Positions 43,152-52,628 are shown, counted from the stretch's first letter. The stretch: DNA of 64,000 nucleotides from Daejeonella rubra (GCF_900103545.1 NZ_FNHH01000015.1:31864-95863); one strand, 5' to 3'. Numbers and translations: made by a program. Notes: a model not told the origin generated them from the sequence alone.

Positions 43152-43188
43152 AAAAAGGCTCATATCCATCATGGTTATGAGCCTTTTT
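43152..43188. terminator. Bidirectional terminator after the ATP synthase operon
   Basis: AAAAAGGCTCATA and TATGAGCCTTTTT form a perfect 13-bp stem with an 11-bp loop. The A/T ends give a T-run on both strands, serving the plus-strand operon and the convergent patatin gene. Confidence 0.85.
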
Positions 43189-43202
43189 CTTTTAGGAGAA
43201 TA

Positions 43203-43976
43203 TTATTTTTTTACGATAAGCTGCTTAAGCTTTGGGTCGGTCTGAAGTTTCCTTAGTGCAGCTTCATAAGAAAGCCAATAGATCTCCTCCGTTTTTTTTA
43301 CATCAAATACGCTCGTTGCCCCCATTCCATGGGGTTCGATTATGACATCGCAATATTCTGCTTTCACGGCCATGTCTGAATTGATTGACATGATAACTGA
43401 CCGTTCTATCAACCTGCGATAGCTTTCAATTCTATCTGTTTCAGGTAGGTGGTTACAGGATGAACCGATAATAAAATCGCATTCTGATTTTATAGGCTCA
43501 ACCGGGAAGTTGTTTAAAATGCCACCGTCTATATAAATTTTTCCGCCTATATGGATTGGTTTAAAAAATACAGGTATGGCGCTTGAAGCTAATATGGGGT
43601 TTATTAGTTCACCAGAACGAAAATAGGCTACTTTACATTCATTAAAATTTGTAGCGGTAATAACTGTAGGAATTTTCAGACCTTCAAATGAATCATGCGG
43701 AAAATATTCCAGTAAAAGAGTTCTTATTTTATCCAGCGACATAAGCCCCTTGGCTCCGAAAGCAGGTCTGATATACTTGTAGAGGTGGGTCTTCATAAAA
43801 ACCTTAAGGATTTCGGCAGGTTCAATGCCCTGCGCGAAAAGTGCACCAACGATTGAACCTGCACTTGTTCCGCTGATCATATTGAATTTGATACCAGCCT
43901 CAGATAGGGCCTGAAGAACACCTAAATGGGCAATGCCGCGAATGCCCCCGCCAGATAATACAAGTCCGATTTTCAT
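43203..43976 (-). CDS. Patatin-like phospholipase
   Basis: 257 residues, RssA-like single-domain patatin. Oxyanion loop GGGIRGIAH (9-17), nucleophile S38 in GTSAGS and the second dyad residue in YIDGGILNNFP near 150. No signal peptide, so probably cytosolic or peripheral. It hydrolyses acyl esters of lipids; substrate unknown. It is 33 bp downstream of gldB on the same strand. Confidence 0.9.
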   Translation of the reverse strand: MKIGLVLSGGGIRGIAHLGVLQALSEAGIKFNMISGTSAGSIVGALFAQGIEPAEILKVFMKTHLYKYIRPAFGAKGLMSLDKIRTLLLEYFPHDSFEGLKIPTVITATNFNECKVAYFRSGELINPILASSAIPVFFKPIHIGGKIYIDGGILNNFPVEPIKSECDFIIGSSCNHLPETDRIESYRRLIERSVIMSINSDMAVKAEYCDVIIEPHGMGATSVFDVKKTEEIYWLSYEAALRKLQTDPKLKQLIVKK

Positions 43977-44009
43977 CCTTATTTATTAATGGGTTAAGGT
44001 CTGATAGGC

Positions 44010-45038
44010 TTAGTCCCTTGGTTTATATTTGGAATCAGTCAATATTTTTTGGGCGTCCTTTTCAAGCATCAGTTGCTGCAGACTAATCTCTGGATTTTTA
44101 TCCATGTATTTCCTGACGATCTGCCATCCGGTCCAAACACCTAATTTAGGCGCTGACGACGAGTTTTCGCCTATTCCAGGGGTGAAAGGAGCTTCTGCCA
44201 AATACTTTTGGATCTTCATGTAATCTGACTCAAACAAGAGTTCGTTCTGGAGTAAGTAGGCCCAAATGCCGGCTTCATTCTCGCTGCACCATTCCAGCTG
44301 CTCTTTGGTATAACCGATTTTCAGGGAGTCATTTGTATCAGGCATTACCGCATCCATCAAATAAAGGATCTTTCCATTATAGATCATTTTAGATAATAGA
44401 TTTCGGTCACTATCCTGATCCGGGAACATGTCTTCACGGATAAAGGCTTCAATAACCCTCGGACTAACATTCTCCGGGCTGAATCTTCTGGCAATATAAC
44501 TGGGAATACTTTGCCTTAATGCAGGGTAAAAGCGTGATCCACTCTCTCCCAGGAACATATCCAGCCCTATTCCAATATAGTCGTTACCAATAGGCGTTTG
44601 TACCGCAAATCCGGATAAAAAACTGATCAGCCGCGGTAATTTTTGCTTCGGATAATAATAGCGAATGTATTTGAAGGCCTGATTGATCTCTTCCTCCTGT
44701 TTTTTGAGGTCAGGGAAAGTTTTATCGACAGTTGTTTTAAGTTCCAGGTAGTCCTGATTTTGAAGAATTGACCTAAGGTTACTGTAATAAGCGGTGTCAG
44801 ATACCAGACCGGCACTGATTATTTTTTCCATGTAGTCATCAAAGAACCAGGTATATTTTTTTCTCAGAGCAGGAACTTTATCTGAAATTTCATCAGGTTT
44901 TATAGTACCAAGTTCCTGATCAAACCGTTCGATCTTCATATTCAGTTTGATCTTGCTGATGTCAGGCGTCTTTTTGTTATTACAAGAAAGGAAGATCAGG
45001 CATATAAAAAAAAACAGGTAAATTTGCTGGTGTCTCAT
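44010..45038 (-). CDS. gldB: GldB, gliding motility lipoprotein
   Basis: 342 residues. Lipoprotein signal with lipobox IFLSC (Cys about 19). The mature start, KIKLNMKIERFDQELG, and the following PALRKKYTWFFDDYM block match GldB. GldB is required for gliding in Flavobacterium and is widespread in Bacteroidota, including non-gliders. It is divergent from nadE, a neighbour also reported next to gldB in Flavobacterium. gldC is not present here. Confidence 0.85.
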   Translation of the reverse strand: MRHQQIYLFFFICLIFLSCNNKKTPDISKIKLNMKIERFDQELGTIKPDEISDKVPALRKKYTWFFDDYMEKIISAGLVSDTAYYSNLRSILQNQDYLELKTTVDKTFPDLKKQEEEINQAFKYIRYYYPKQKLPRLISFLSGFAVQTPIGNDYIGIGLDMFLGESGSRFYPALRQSIPSYIARRFSPENVSPRVIEAFIREDMFPDQDSDRNLLSKMIYNGKILYLMDAVMPDTNDSLKIGYTKEQLEWCSENEAGIWAYLLQNELLFESDYMKIQKYLAEAPFTPGIGENSSSAPKLGVWTGWQIVRKYMDKNPEISLQQLMLEKDAQKILTDSKYKPRD

Positions 45039-45145
45039 AGATACTGATTATCTGCTAAATTATGAAAATGCACAGAAAATTCTGTGTTAAGCTTGTTAAA
45101 TAGGCAGTTCATAATTTAAAGCCTTTCATGTTAAAGAATTACAGA

Positions 45146-46786
45146 ATGAAAATAGCCCTTGCGCAACTTAACTACATTATTGGTGATTTTGATTACAATA
45201 CAGCCAAAATAATAGAAACTATTCAATCTGCAAAAAAGCAGGGAGCAGATCTGGTCGTGTTTGCTGAATTATCTGTTTGCGGCTATTCACCACGCGATTT
45301 TTTGGAGTTCTCTGAGTTTATCGACCTGTGTGAGGTGTCAGCACAAAAGATCGCGGCTGCATGCAGTGGTATTGCCTGTATTATTGGTCTCCCGACAAAA
45401 AATCCTAAGGTAAAAGGCAAGGATCTCTATAACTCGGCTTATTTTATTGAGGATACTAAAGTAAAAGCTATTGTCAATAAGGCATTACTTCCGAATTATG
45501 ATGTTTTTGATGAGTACCGTTATTTTGAGCCTGCAGTAAATTTCAGCTGCGTAGAATTTATGGGACATCGGATCGCCCTGACGATCTGTGAAGATATGTG
45601 GAATATCAATGATAATCCGATGTATGTTATTTCGCCTATGGATGAGCTTGTAATTGAAAATCCTGATCTGATGATCAATATTGCTGCTTCCCCCTTTTCC
45701 TATAATCATGATGAAGAGAGGGTGCAAATTCTTGGGGATAATTGCAGAAAGTATCGGCTTCCGCTCTTTTATGTTAATCAGGTTGGAGCTCAAACAGAAA
45801 TTATTTTTGATGGGGGCTCGCTGGTCTTTGATCAGGATGGTTCTTTACTTGATGAACTGCCTTACTTTTCTGAAAGCCTTAAAATATATTCTTTTGAGTA
45901 CGGGAAAATCATTGGACATAAACCGATAGTTCATGATACTCAAAACAATATTCAGCAAATACATGATGCTCTGATTCTTGGGATAAAGGATTATTTCGCA
46001 AAATCAGGATTCAGCAAGGCCATTCTGGGACTCTCGGGAGGCATTGACTCTGCACTTGTTTGTGCACTTGCTGCTGAAGCGCTGGGTCCTGAGAATGTGA
46101 TGGCAGTGTTGATGCCTTCTGAATATTCTAGTGATCATTCCATTCAGGATGCATTGGACCTTGTCAATAATCTGGGCTGTAAACATGAAATAATTCCGAT
46201 TAAAGAGGCAGCTGCTGCATTCGGTAATATGATGAACCCTGTATTTAAAGATCTTCCTTTCAATGTGGCAGAAGAGAATATCCAGGCCAGGAGCAGAGCG
46301 GTCATCTTAATGGCGATGTCGAATAAGTTCGGCTATATCCTCCTCAATACCTCCAATAAAAGTGAGTGTGCTGTGGGTTATGGTACTTTATATGGCGATA
46401 TGGCAGGCGCTATTGCAGTGCTTGGTGATGTATATAAAACGCAGGTTTATAAACTTTCTCATTACATTAACCGGGAAAAAGAGATCATCCCGGAAAACAG
46501 TATTGTTAAACCTCCTTCCGCAGAACTTCGCCCGGGACAGAAGGATTCTGATTCCTTACCAGAATATGATATCCTTGATGGGGTATTGTATGAGTATATC
46601 GAACATAAAAAGAGCTCTGCAGAACTGATTGCAATGGGCTTTGATGTGGCTCTGGTGAAACGGATATTGCGAATGGTCAATATTGCGGAATTCAAACGAA
46701 ATCAGGCACCGCCAATTTTGAGGGTTTCTCCAAAAGCTTTTGGAATTGGAAGAAGGATGCCGATTGTAGGAAAGTATTTGGGGTAG
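45146..46786 (+). CDS. nadE: Glutamine-dependent NAD+ synthetase
   Basis: 546 residues from ATG 45146 (an ATG at 45128 adds six residues before MKIALAQLNY, the usual family start). N-terminal nitrilase-type glutaminase with Glu in FAELSVCGY, Lys in NKALLPNYDVFDEYRYF and Cys in LTICEDMW. The synthetase domain from about 265 has P-loop GLSGGIDSAL. It amidates nicotinic acid adenine dinucleotide to NAD+. A complete two-domain enzyme. Confidence 0.96.
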   Translation: MKIALAQLNYIIGDFDYNTAKIIETIQSAKKQGADLVVFAELSVCGYSPRDFLEFSEFIDLCEVSAQKIAAACSGIACIIGLPTKNPKVKGKDLYNSAYFIEDTKVKAIVNKALLPNYDVFDEYRYFEPAVNFSCVEFMGHRIALTICEDMWNINDNPMYVISPMDELVIENPDLMINIAASPFSYNHDEERVQILGDNCRKYRLPLFYVNQVGAQTEIIFDGGSLVFDQDGSLLDELPYFSESLKIYSFEYGKIIGHKPIVHDTQNNIQQIHDALILGIKDYFAKSGFSKAILGLSGGIDSALVCALAAEALGPENVMAVLMPSEYSSDHSIQDALDLVNNLGCKHEIIPIKEAAAAFGNMMNPVFKDLPFNVAEENIQARSRAVILMAMSNKFGYILLNTSNKSECAVGYGTLYGDMAGAIAVLGDVYKTQVYKLSHYINREKEIIPENSIVKPPSAELRPGQKDSDSLPEYDILDGVLYEYIEHKKSSAELIAMGFDVALVKRILRMVNIAEFKRNQAPPILRVSPKAFGIGRRMPIVGKYLG

Positions 46787-46824
46787 TTGGTTAGTAATTA
46801 GTTGGTTAGTGCTTAGTAGTTAGC
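46787..46824. repeat. TTAGTTGG-type simple-sequence tract after nadE
   Basis: Low-complexity run of TTGGTTAGT, AATTAG and GTAGTTAG units immediately after the nadE stop. A similar tract occurs at 58060-58150. Confidence 0.6.
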
Positions 46825-46862
46825 CGTTATGCTTTTAGCTTTCACCTTTAAGCGTTCAAATA

Positions 46863-46894
46863 GCTATGCCTAAATTGGATAATTTAAGCATAGC
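46863..46894. terminator. Terminator-like hairpin between nadE and the isomerase-like gene
   Basis: Arms 46863-46876 and 46881-46894 match at 13 of 14 positions with a GGAT loop (outer GCTATGC/GCATAGC, inner TAAATT/AATTTA). T-rich but not poly-T sequence follows. It lies between convergent genes. Confidence 0.6.
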
Positions 46895-46909
46895 AATCTT
46901 TATATAACC

Positions 46910-47863
46910 TTATCCCATCATTGCTCCAACGCGTTCAAGTAAAGCTTTGGTTTTTTTGATGCCTTCGTATTCTCCCAGCTTTTCACCTTCGTATTCGATA
47001 CCCACATATCCCTTGAAACCTGAATCCTTAACGATCTTAAGCATTCTTACGTAATCTGTTTCTACGCAATTTCCCTGCTCATCAAAATCGATTGATTTGG
47101 CGCTTACTGCTTTAGCATAGGCAAGCATTTCATAGGTACCTTTATATTTATCGTACTCTTCAATGCACTGATTCTTTGCATCACGTTTCAGACAGAAATT
47201 ATTAAAATCAGGCAGTGTTCCTACGTTTTTATCACCAACGCCTTTCATTACGGTGCTTAGCCATGATCCATCTGAACTGTATCCCCCATGATTTTCAACA
47301 ACAACATTGATATTCATTGTTGCTGCAAATTCACCAATACGTCCCAGGCCGTCAATAGCTGCTGTTTGAACTTCGGCAGCGGTTCCAACACCATGGGCAT
47401 TGACTCTGATCGTTGCGCATCCTAAATGTTTGGCTGCCTCGACCCATTTCTTATGATTGTCAACCGCCAGAAGGCGTTTGGTATTATCCAACTCTCCCAG
47501 ATTTCCTTCTCCGTCGCACATGATCAGGTGATTTTTGACCCCATTGTCATTACAACGTTTTAAGAGCTCATTCAGATAATTGGTATCTTTGGCTTTATCT
47601 TTAAAGAAGGCATTTACATACTCAACCGCGCTGATACCAAACTCTTTTTTAGCGATCACAGGAAAATCAAGATTGTCGATCTTTTTGCTAAAAAGTGCTT
47701 TATGAAGAGACCATTCAGCAAGGGAGATCTCAAAAAATGAGTTTTTCAGATCTGCGGCATTTGGATTTTTCCTTCCCACACAAGAATATAATGAGGTGGG
47801 AATCAGAGCGATTCCGGCAAGGCCTGAAATTTGATGAATAAATTTGCGACGGTTATTTGACAT
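46910..47863 (-). CDS. Exported sugar phosphate isomerase/epimerase-like protein
   Basis: 317 residues, AP-endonuclease-2/xylose-isomerase-like TIM barrel. The N-terminus NNRRKFIHQISGLAG resembles a twin-arginine signal and is followed by TSLYSC, a possible lipobox. Barrel motifs include VVENHGGYSSDG near 190 (metal-ligand Glu and His) and YVGIEYEGE near 290. Members act as sugar or polyol isomerases; substrate unknown. No sugar-uptake genes adjoin it. Confidence 0.82.
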   Translation of the reverse strand: MSNNRRKFIHQISGLAGIALIPTSLYSCVGRKNPNAADLKNSFFEISLAEWSLHKALFSKKIDNLDFPVIAKKEFGISAVEYVNAFFKDKAKDTNYLNELLKRCNDNGVKNHLIMCDGEGNLGELDNTKRLLAVDNHKKWVEAAKHLGCATIRVNAHGVGTAAEVQTAAIDGLGRIGEFAATMNINVVVENHGGYSSDGSWLSTVMKGVGDKNVGTLPDFNNFCLKRDAKNQCIEEYDKYKGTYEMLAYAKAVSAKSIDFDEQGNCVETDYVRMLKIVKDSGFKGYVGIEYEGEKLGEYEGIKKTKALLERVGAMMG

Positions 47864-48127
47864 GGTTGCTGACTTTAGATTTATCCATGAAAGTACATTA
47901 TTTATAGTTATACAGAAAATATTGCTGAGATATCTTTTCGGGATTTAAAGGCAGAGATGAACTTTTATCATATTATCGTCAGATGCCTGTAACAAAGCTG
48001 CAGTGTGAACCTGTAGTGGTTTCAAATTCCGTTACTTTGCAGGTGGTTATCTGATGTATTGGAATAAACGTTATGTTGATTCCAGATTATTCCAAACCGA
48101 TTTTTTTAGGTTTATTTTTAGTTTAGT
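47864..48127 (+). other. 264-bp intergenic region with plus-strand terminator-like hairpins
   Basis: Spacer upstream of the minus-strand isomerase-like gene and downstream of lnt. It holds a perfect 9-bp inverted repeat (48059-48067 and 48087-48095) followed by a run of seven T on the plus strand. No gene is recognised on the plus strand; the longest obvious frame is 23 codons (from 47982). A small RNA is possible. Confidence 0.35.
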
Positions 48128-49780
48128 TTAGTTAGATCCGTTCCTTTGGGGCGGATCTTTTTTGATATTTGGTCTTTTGAAAATTCCTGCAAGGAGCAAT
48201 AATGCAAACAGGGCGCTTCCTGCAGAACCTGCCTTGGCGATATAATCACCATGTTTTACATAAAACGTAATTTCTTCATTCAGATTAATATCCTGCTTCA
48301 ATACGCCAGGCATCCACCATTTTGTTCGTTGTACGATAGTGCCGCGCTGATCAATAAAAGCTGATATTCCTGTATTTGCAGAACGAGCTACCCATCGTCT
48401 GGTTTCTATTGCTCTGAGTTTTGCATATTGCAGATGCTGGTCTTTACCGGATGTGTTTCCCCACCAGCCATCATTGGTTATAATGGCAATGAACTGTGCA
48501 TCTTTCTTAATATAGTCAGCCACATATTCGCCCCATATCGATTCATAACAAATGACTGGTGCAGATCCAATTCCACTTTGGGAATAGAATACAGACGGTT
48601 CACTCTGTTTACCATAGCTTCCGGATGATCCGCCAAAAGCAGCGAAGGCTGGCTTTAAAAATGCCATTGAATTTGAGAAGGGAGTTTGCTCTACTCCAGG
48701 AACGAGTTTCGATTTATGATAGAATTGCAGTTTTGCAGAATTTTCAATCAGGACAGCGGCATTGAAAACATCAAAATATATATCTGATTTGCTGTCAAAC
48801 CGTGCAGTTTCTGTAACTGCTGTATCGTAAACTGCAAAGCTTTCTATCCCTGATATCAGGTTTGCATTTTTATAATTTTTTAAGAATTCCTGAATTCTGA
48901 TAAAGTTCTCATCGCCCCTGAAACTTCTCTCTTCCGTGCCTTTTGAAATGGCAGTCTCAGGCCATACAAAAAATTCGGTATTGGTTTGTCCTATTGATTC
49001 GGAAAGCTTGATCAGCTTTGCTACCTGATCTGCTGATGATAAAGTGCTAAATTTTTCATAGGGATCAATATTGGGCTGAACTACAACAATATTAGCAGGA
49101 TTAACCTTTTCCTCATAGTTATTATAGATTAGTACTGAGCTAAGAACAGGAATCAATACCAATGCTGCCGTTGAAATTTGAAGCCTGATCTTATTTGTTT
49201 TCGAAGCATTGCTCTTTACCGCAAGTATGGTTTCAAAAACAAGAATATTGGATAATAAGATCCATAATGTTCCGCCGTATACACCTGTATATTCATACCA
49301 CTGAACCAGGTAGTGAGATTCTGCAAAACCGTTGCCAAGGTTCATCCACGGGAAGGCCAGATCCCAGCTTTGATGCAGATATTCATACCCTATCCAGAAA
49401 CAGATCAATCCGGCATAACTCCAAATCCTGCTTGTTATCAGTCTTAAACGGTAGTATAGCCAAAAGGCAAGGGTCATCAATACTGCGCCGAGACAAAAAG
49501 GAATCTGTGCAATGATTATGGCCAGCCAGCCTTGCATGACAGCGTTCAGAGAGTTGAAAACCCAGTAAATACAGGCTGTATTCCAGATAAAAAAGCAAAT
49601 GATGGCAATCCGCCAGATCAATCTGCCTTTCTTTTTTTCCTCTGATTGAATGATGTTCTCTGCTGCCTGAAGTAATGGCACAAGAGCCACATGCAGGATC
49701 AGGGCAGTAAATGGAATTGGTGGCCAGGCCAGCCATAGTAGAAATGCGCTGAGCAAAGCCAGCTGGTAATTTTTCTTCAC
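48128..49780 (-). CDS. lnt: Apolipoprotein N-acyltransferase
   Basis: 550 residues from a GTG at 49780, directly after the upstream stop TAA, so no earlier start exists. About seven membrane helices and a periplasmic nitrilase domain (about 225-500). Catalytic triad visible: Glu in FVWPETAIS, Lys in YHKSKLVPGVE and Cys in APVICYESIWG. It adds the third acyl chain to lipoproteins, many of which are encoded in this window. Its last codons form part of a plus-strand terminator-like hairpin. Confidence 0.95.
   Translation of the reverse strand: MKKNYQLALLSAFLLWLAWPPIPFTALILHVALVPLLQAAENIIQSEEKKKGRLIWRIAIICFFIWNTACIYWVFNSLNAVMQGWLAIIIAQIPFCLGAVLMTLAFWLYYRLRLITSRIWSYAGLICFWIGYEYLHQSWDLAFPWMNLGNGFAESHYLVQWYEYTGVYGGTLWILLSNILVFETILAVKSNASKTNKIRLQISTAALVLIPVLSSVLIYNNYEEKVNPANIVVVQPNIDPYEKFSTLSSADQVAKLIKLSESIGQTNTEFFVWPETAISKGTEERSFRGDENFIRIQEFLKNYKNANLISGIESFAVYDTAVTETARFDSKSDIYFDVFNAAVLIENSAKLQFYHKSKLVPGVEQTPFSNSMAFLKPAFAAFGGSSGSYGKQSEPSVFYSQSGIGSAPVICYESIWGEYVADYIKKDAQFIAIITNDGWWGNTSGKDQHLQYAKLRAIETRRWVARSANTGISAFIDQRGTIVQRTKWWMPGVLKQDINLNEEITFYVKHGDYIAKAGSAGSALFALLLLAGIFKRPNIKKDPPQRNGSN
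48134..48163 (+). terminator. Orphan plus-strand intrinsic terminator within the lnt 3' end
   Basis: AGATCCG (48134-48140) pairs with CGGATCT (48152-48158), with an inner CC/GG, then TTTTT on the plus strand. No plus-strand gene is known upstream. It overlaps the last codons of lnt, which is on the other strand. Confidence 0.5.
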
Positions 49781-50407
49781 TTATAGTTGAGATAAAATAT
49801 CTGCTTTTTTACTTTCGTATTCTTCCTGACTGATGAGTTGCTTTTCGAATAGGATTTTCAATTTTTTCAGTTTCTGGGTCAGCTCATCTTCAATATCCGG
49901 AATTGCACTTTGTACGGGTTCCGAAACCGGGGCAACTTCATCCCTAACCTCAATGTAAGAGGCATAATCATCAGCCAGGTTTTCATTTTGCAAAGCAGTC
50001 TCCGGTCCGGAAGGTATTGTTTTATGCTTTTCAATCTGCTCATTGCAGAATTGATAAAGTTTTCTCGCCTGAACTTTGGGGATATAATCAATTGCAACAT
50101 TCTCGCCTCTTTGAGGGATGGTGATGAATTTTGAGCCAAAGAATTCTTCTTTGAAGGCTACTTCTTTGACTTCCGCCCAGGTAAATGTGATATAATTGGT
50201 TGTAAGTCCCAGGTTTTCAGGAATACAGAATACGATTCGTTTATTGGTTACCGCGATACAATCGGGAATGAGTGTTACAGCAGGTCTCTTCTGGATAGCC
50301 AAATAAATTACGGCCTCACCAGAGGTAAGCATGTCCCGTAATTTCCCTAAGACCTTTTCTGCGGTCCTTGGATCCTGATCATCAGTTAAATATTGTTCGA
50401 TTAACAT
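49781..50407 (-). CDS. PH-like and SHOCT domain protein
   Basis: 208 residues from ATG 50407; the longer frame to 50446 would run into rsmI. The first 120 residues look like a bacterial PH domain (VTNKRIVFCIPENLG, ITFTWAEVKEVAFKEE). The last 30 residues (LKKLKILFEKQLISQEEYESK) are a SHOCT domain, an oligomerisation or membrane-linked motif. Its stop abuts the lnt GTG. Function unknown. Confidence 0.75.
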   Translation of the reverse strand: MLIEQYLTDDQDPRTAEKVLGKLRDMLTSGEAVIYLAIQKRPAVTLIPDCIAVTNKRIVFCIPENLGLTTNYITFTWAEVKEVAFKEEFFGSKFITIPQRGENVAIDYIPKVQARKLYQFCNEQIEKHKTIPSGPETALQNENLADDYASYIEVRDEVAPVSEPVQSAIPDIEDELTQKLKKLKILFEKQLISQEEYESKKADILSQL

Positions 50408-50427
50408 AGTTTTATTTTTTAATGTGC

Positions 50428-51099
50428 CTATTTGCCGGCAACGCAAATAACGATCTCACCCTTTAACGTATGAGTCTCAAAATGTATTTTAATTTCTTCT
50501 AAAGTTCCTCTGACAGTTTCTTCAAACATCTTTGTCAGTTCCCGTGAAACGGAAGCCTGGCGTTCTGCACCCAAATACTGGCTTAATTCTTCCAGTGTTT
50601 TTAGCAGGCGATGCGGAGATTCATAAAAGATCATGGTCCGTGTTTCGTTCACAAGTTCTTTCATGCGCGTTTGCCGGCCCTTTTTAACAGGTAAAAATCC
50701 TTCAAAAGTAAATCTGTCGGCTGCTAATCCGGAATTGACCAATGCCGGAACAAAGGCCGTGGCACCCGGGAGGCATTCCAAAGGGATATCGTTGCGGATG
50801 GCTTCACGCACAAGCAAAAATCCGGGATCTGAAATTGCTGGCGTTCCTGCATCAGAGATCAGAGCGATCTGTTTGCCTTCTTTCAGAAAGCGAATGACCT
50901 CTGTAACTGATTTATGTTCATTGTGCTGATGATGAGAAAATAGCTTTTTGTCAATGCCGAAATGTTTAAGTAATGGTGCACTGGTGCGGGTATCTTCTGC
51001 AAGAATCAGGTCCACCTCTTTTAGAATGCGGATAGCTCTGAAGCTCATGTCTTCAAGATTGCCTATCGGTGTTGGTACAAGGTAGAGTTTGCCGCTCAT
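50428..51099 (-). CDS. rsmI: 16S rRNA (cytidine-1402-2'-O)-methyltransferase
   Basis: 223 residues. Tetrapyrrole-methylase-fold SAM enzyme: LVPTPIGNLEDMSFRA at the start, AEDTRTSAPLLKHF near 35, ALISDAGTPAISDPG near 80 and ESPHRLLKTLEEL near 155. It methylates C1402 of 16S rRNA with RsmH. It is first in the minus-strand run rsmI, PH/SHOCT, lnt. Confidence 0.95.
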   Translation of the reverse strand: MSGKLYLVPTPIGNLEDMSFRAIRILKEVDLILAEDTRTSAPLLKHFGIDKKLFSHHQHNEHKSVTEVIRFLKEGKQIALISDAGTPAISDPGFLLVREAIRNDIPLECLPGATAFVPALVNSGLAADRFTFEGFLPVKKGRQTRMKELVNETRTMIFYESPHRLLKTLEELSQYLGAERQASVSRELTKMFEETVRGTLEEIKIHFETHTLKGEIVICVAGK

Positions 51100-51130
51100 G
51101 GGTTCTTATTTAATTCGGGCAATAATCAAG

Positions 51131-51170
51131 GAAAAACTCCAAAACCAAAGCCCAAACTCCAAACTGTTTA
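51131..51170. repeat. CTCCAAA-type low-complexity tract upstream of serS
   Basis: Degenerate run of AACTCC, AAAACC and AAAGCCC units, adjacent to the serS -7 element. It is one of several simple-sequence tracts in this window. Confidence 0.5.
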
Positions 51171-51178
51171 TATCTTTG
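51171..51178 (+). promoter_or_regulatory. -7 promoter element of serS
   Basis: TATCTTTG, an exact TAnnTTTG match, 16 bp before the serS ATG. There is no clear -33 TTG at the expected distance. Confidence 0.45.
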
Positions 51179-51194
51179 TCTAAAATTATAAAAG

Positions 51195-52466
51195 ATGCTG
51201 CAAGTTAGTTATATCCGCGAAAATAGGGAGGAAGTTTTAAATCGTTTATCGGTAAAGAATTTTAAACAACCTGAACTGGTCGATCAAATCATTAAATTAG
51301 ATGATGACCGCCGGCAAACACAAACTCAGCTGGACTCAATTGCTTCAGAAGCAAATGCATCTGCCAGGAAAATTGGTGATCTGATGCGTCAGGGGCTTAA
51401 GGAAGAAGCTGAAAGCATAAAATCACAGTCCAATACCTATAAAGAGCAAACAAAAACGCTAAGTGATAAGTTAAGTGCAATTGAAATTCTATTACAGAAT
51501 GAGCTTGTTTTGCTTCCTAATTTGCCCCATGTTTCTGTTCCAAAAGGAAAAACGCCTGAAGATAATGTTGTTGCTCTGGAAAACGGAAAGATTCCTCAAC
51601 TCATGACAAATGCACTTCCGCACTGGGAGCTGGCAACAAAATATGATATTATTGATTTTGAGCTTGGTAACAAGATCGCAGGTGCCGGATTTCCTGTTTA
51701 CAAGGGAAAGGGTGCTAAACTTCAGCGTGCTTTGATCAATTTCTTTCTGGATCGTGCCGGCGAGGCAGGATACCGTGAAATGCAGCCGCCTATTGTTGTA
51801 AATGAGGCGTCTGGTTTTGGAACAGGACAGTTACCGGATAAGGAAGGGCAGATGTACCATATTGGTATTGATAATTTATACTTGATCCCTACAGCTGAGG
51901 TTCCGGTTACTAATTTGTATCGGGATGTAATTTTGAAGGAAGAAGAGCTACCGATAAAAAATTGTGCCTATACCCCATGTTTCCGCAGAGAAGCGGGATC
52001 TTATGGTGCTCATGTTCGTGGATTGAACAGATTGCATCAGTTTGATAAAGTTGAGATCGTGCAGGTTGTTCACCCTGCTGATTCCTATCAGGTCCTTGAA
52101 GATATGAGTACTTATGTTCAGTCGCTCCTGCAGGCGTTGGAGCTACCTTACCGTGTTTTAAGTTTATGCGGTGGCGATATGGGATTTACTTCAGCTAAAA
52201 CCTATGATATGGAAGTATGGTGTGCCGCACAGGCCCGCTGGCTGGAGGTGTCTTCTGTATCTAATTTTGAAACTTATCAGAGTAATCGCTTGAAACTACG
52301 TTTCAAAAGTAAGGAAGGGAAGCCTCAGCTTGCACATACATTAAATGGTAGTGCGCTAGCCTTACCTCGTATTGTGGCTTCACTATTGGAAAACAATCAG
52401 ACAGAAAAGGGAATTAGAATTCCTGCAGCATTGGTTCCTTACACTGGTTTTGAGTGGATCAATTAA
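51195..52466 (+). CDS. serS: Seryl-tRNA synthetase
   Basis: 423 residues, class II. N-terminal coiled-coil arm (about 30-105) for tRNA-Ser, then motif 2 PCFRREAGSYG near 265-275 and motif 3 NGSALALPRIVASLLENNQ near 390-405; TAEVPVTNLY near 230 is also canonical. Full length and standard start. Confidence 0.97.
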   Translation: MLQVSYIRENREEVLNRLSVKNFKQPELVDQIIKLDDDRRQTQTQLDSIASEANASARKIGDLMRQGLKEEAESIKSQSNTYKEQTKTLSDKLSAIEILLQNELVLLPNLPHVSVPKGKTPEDNVVALENGKIPQLMTNALPHWELATKYDIIDFELGNKIAGAGFPVYKGKGAKLQRALINFFLDRAGEAGYREMQPPIVVNEASGFGTGQLPDKEGQMYHIGIDNLYLIPTAEVPVTNLYRDVILKEEELPIKNCAYTPCFRREAGSYGAHVRGLNRLHQFDKVEIVQVVHPADSYQVLEDMSTYVQSLLQALELPYRVLSLCGGDMGFTSAKTYDMEVWCAAQARWLEVSSVSNFETYQSNRLKLRFKSKEGKPQLAHTLNGSALALPRIVASLLENNQTEKGIRIPAALVPYTGFEWIN

Positions 52467-52555
52467 TCTGTTTCTGCATTTAATGATCTTGTGATCTGAG
52501 CCGGGAAAAAATCCTGATCAGGTTTGGTACAAGATCTTCCAATCTGTTCAGTTTT

Positions 52556-52612
52556 GGGGAATTTTCCTAGGCCCCGGTGTCCACCGCTAGGGAATCAAAG
52601 GGGGTGGTCTTA
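52556..52612. repeat. Degenerate copy of the CCACCGC-type intergenic repeat
   Basis: Contains CGGTGTCCACCG (a perfect 5-2-5 palindrome) flanked by TTTTCCTAG and CTAGGGAAT as outer inverted arms, then AAAGGGGGTGG. The same order of blocks (TTTCCCTA, TATCCACCGCCGG, GGGGGAAT, AAAGGGGGTGG) recurs at 56874-56926. Confidence 0.55.
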
Positions 52613-52628
52613 TCCAAATTGTGATTTA

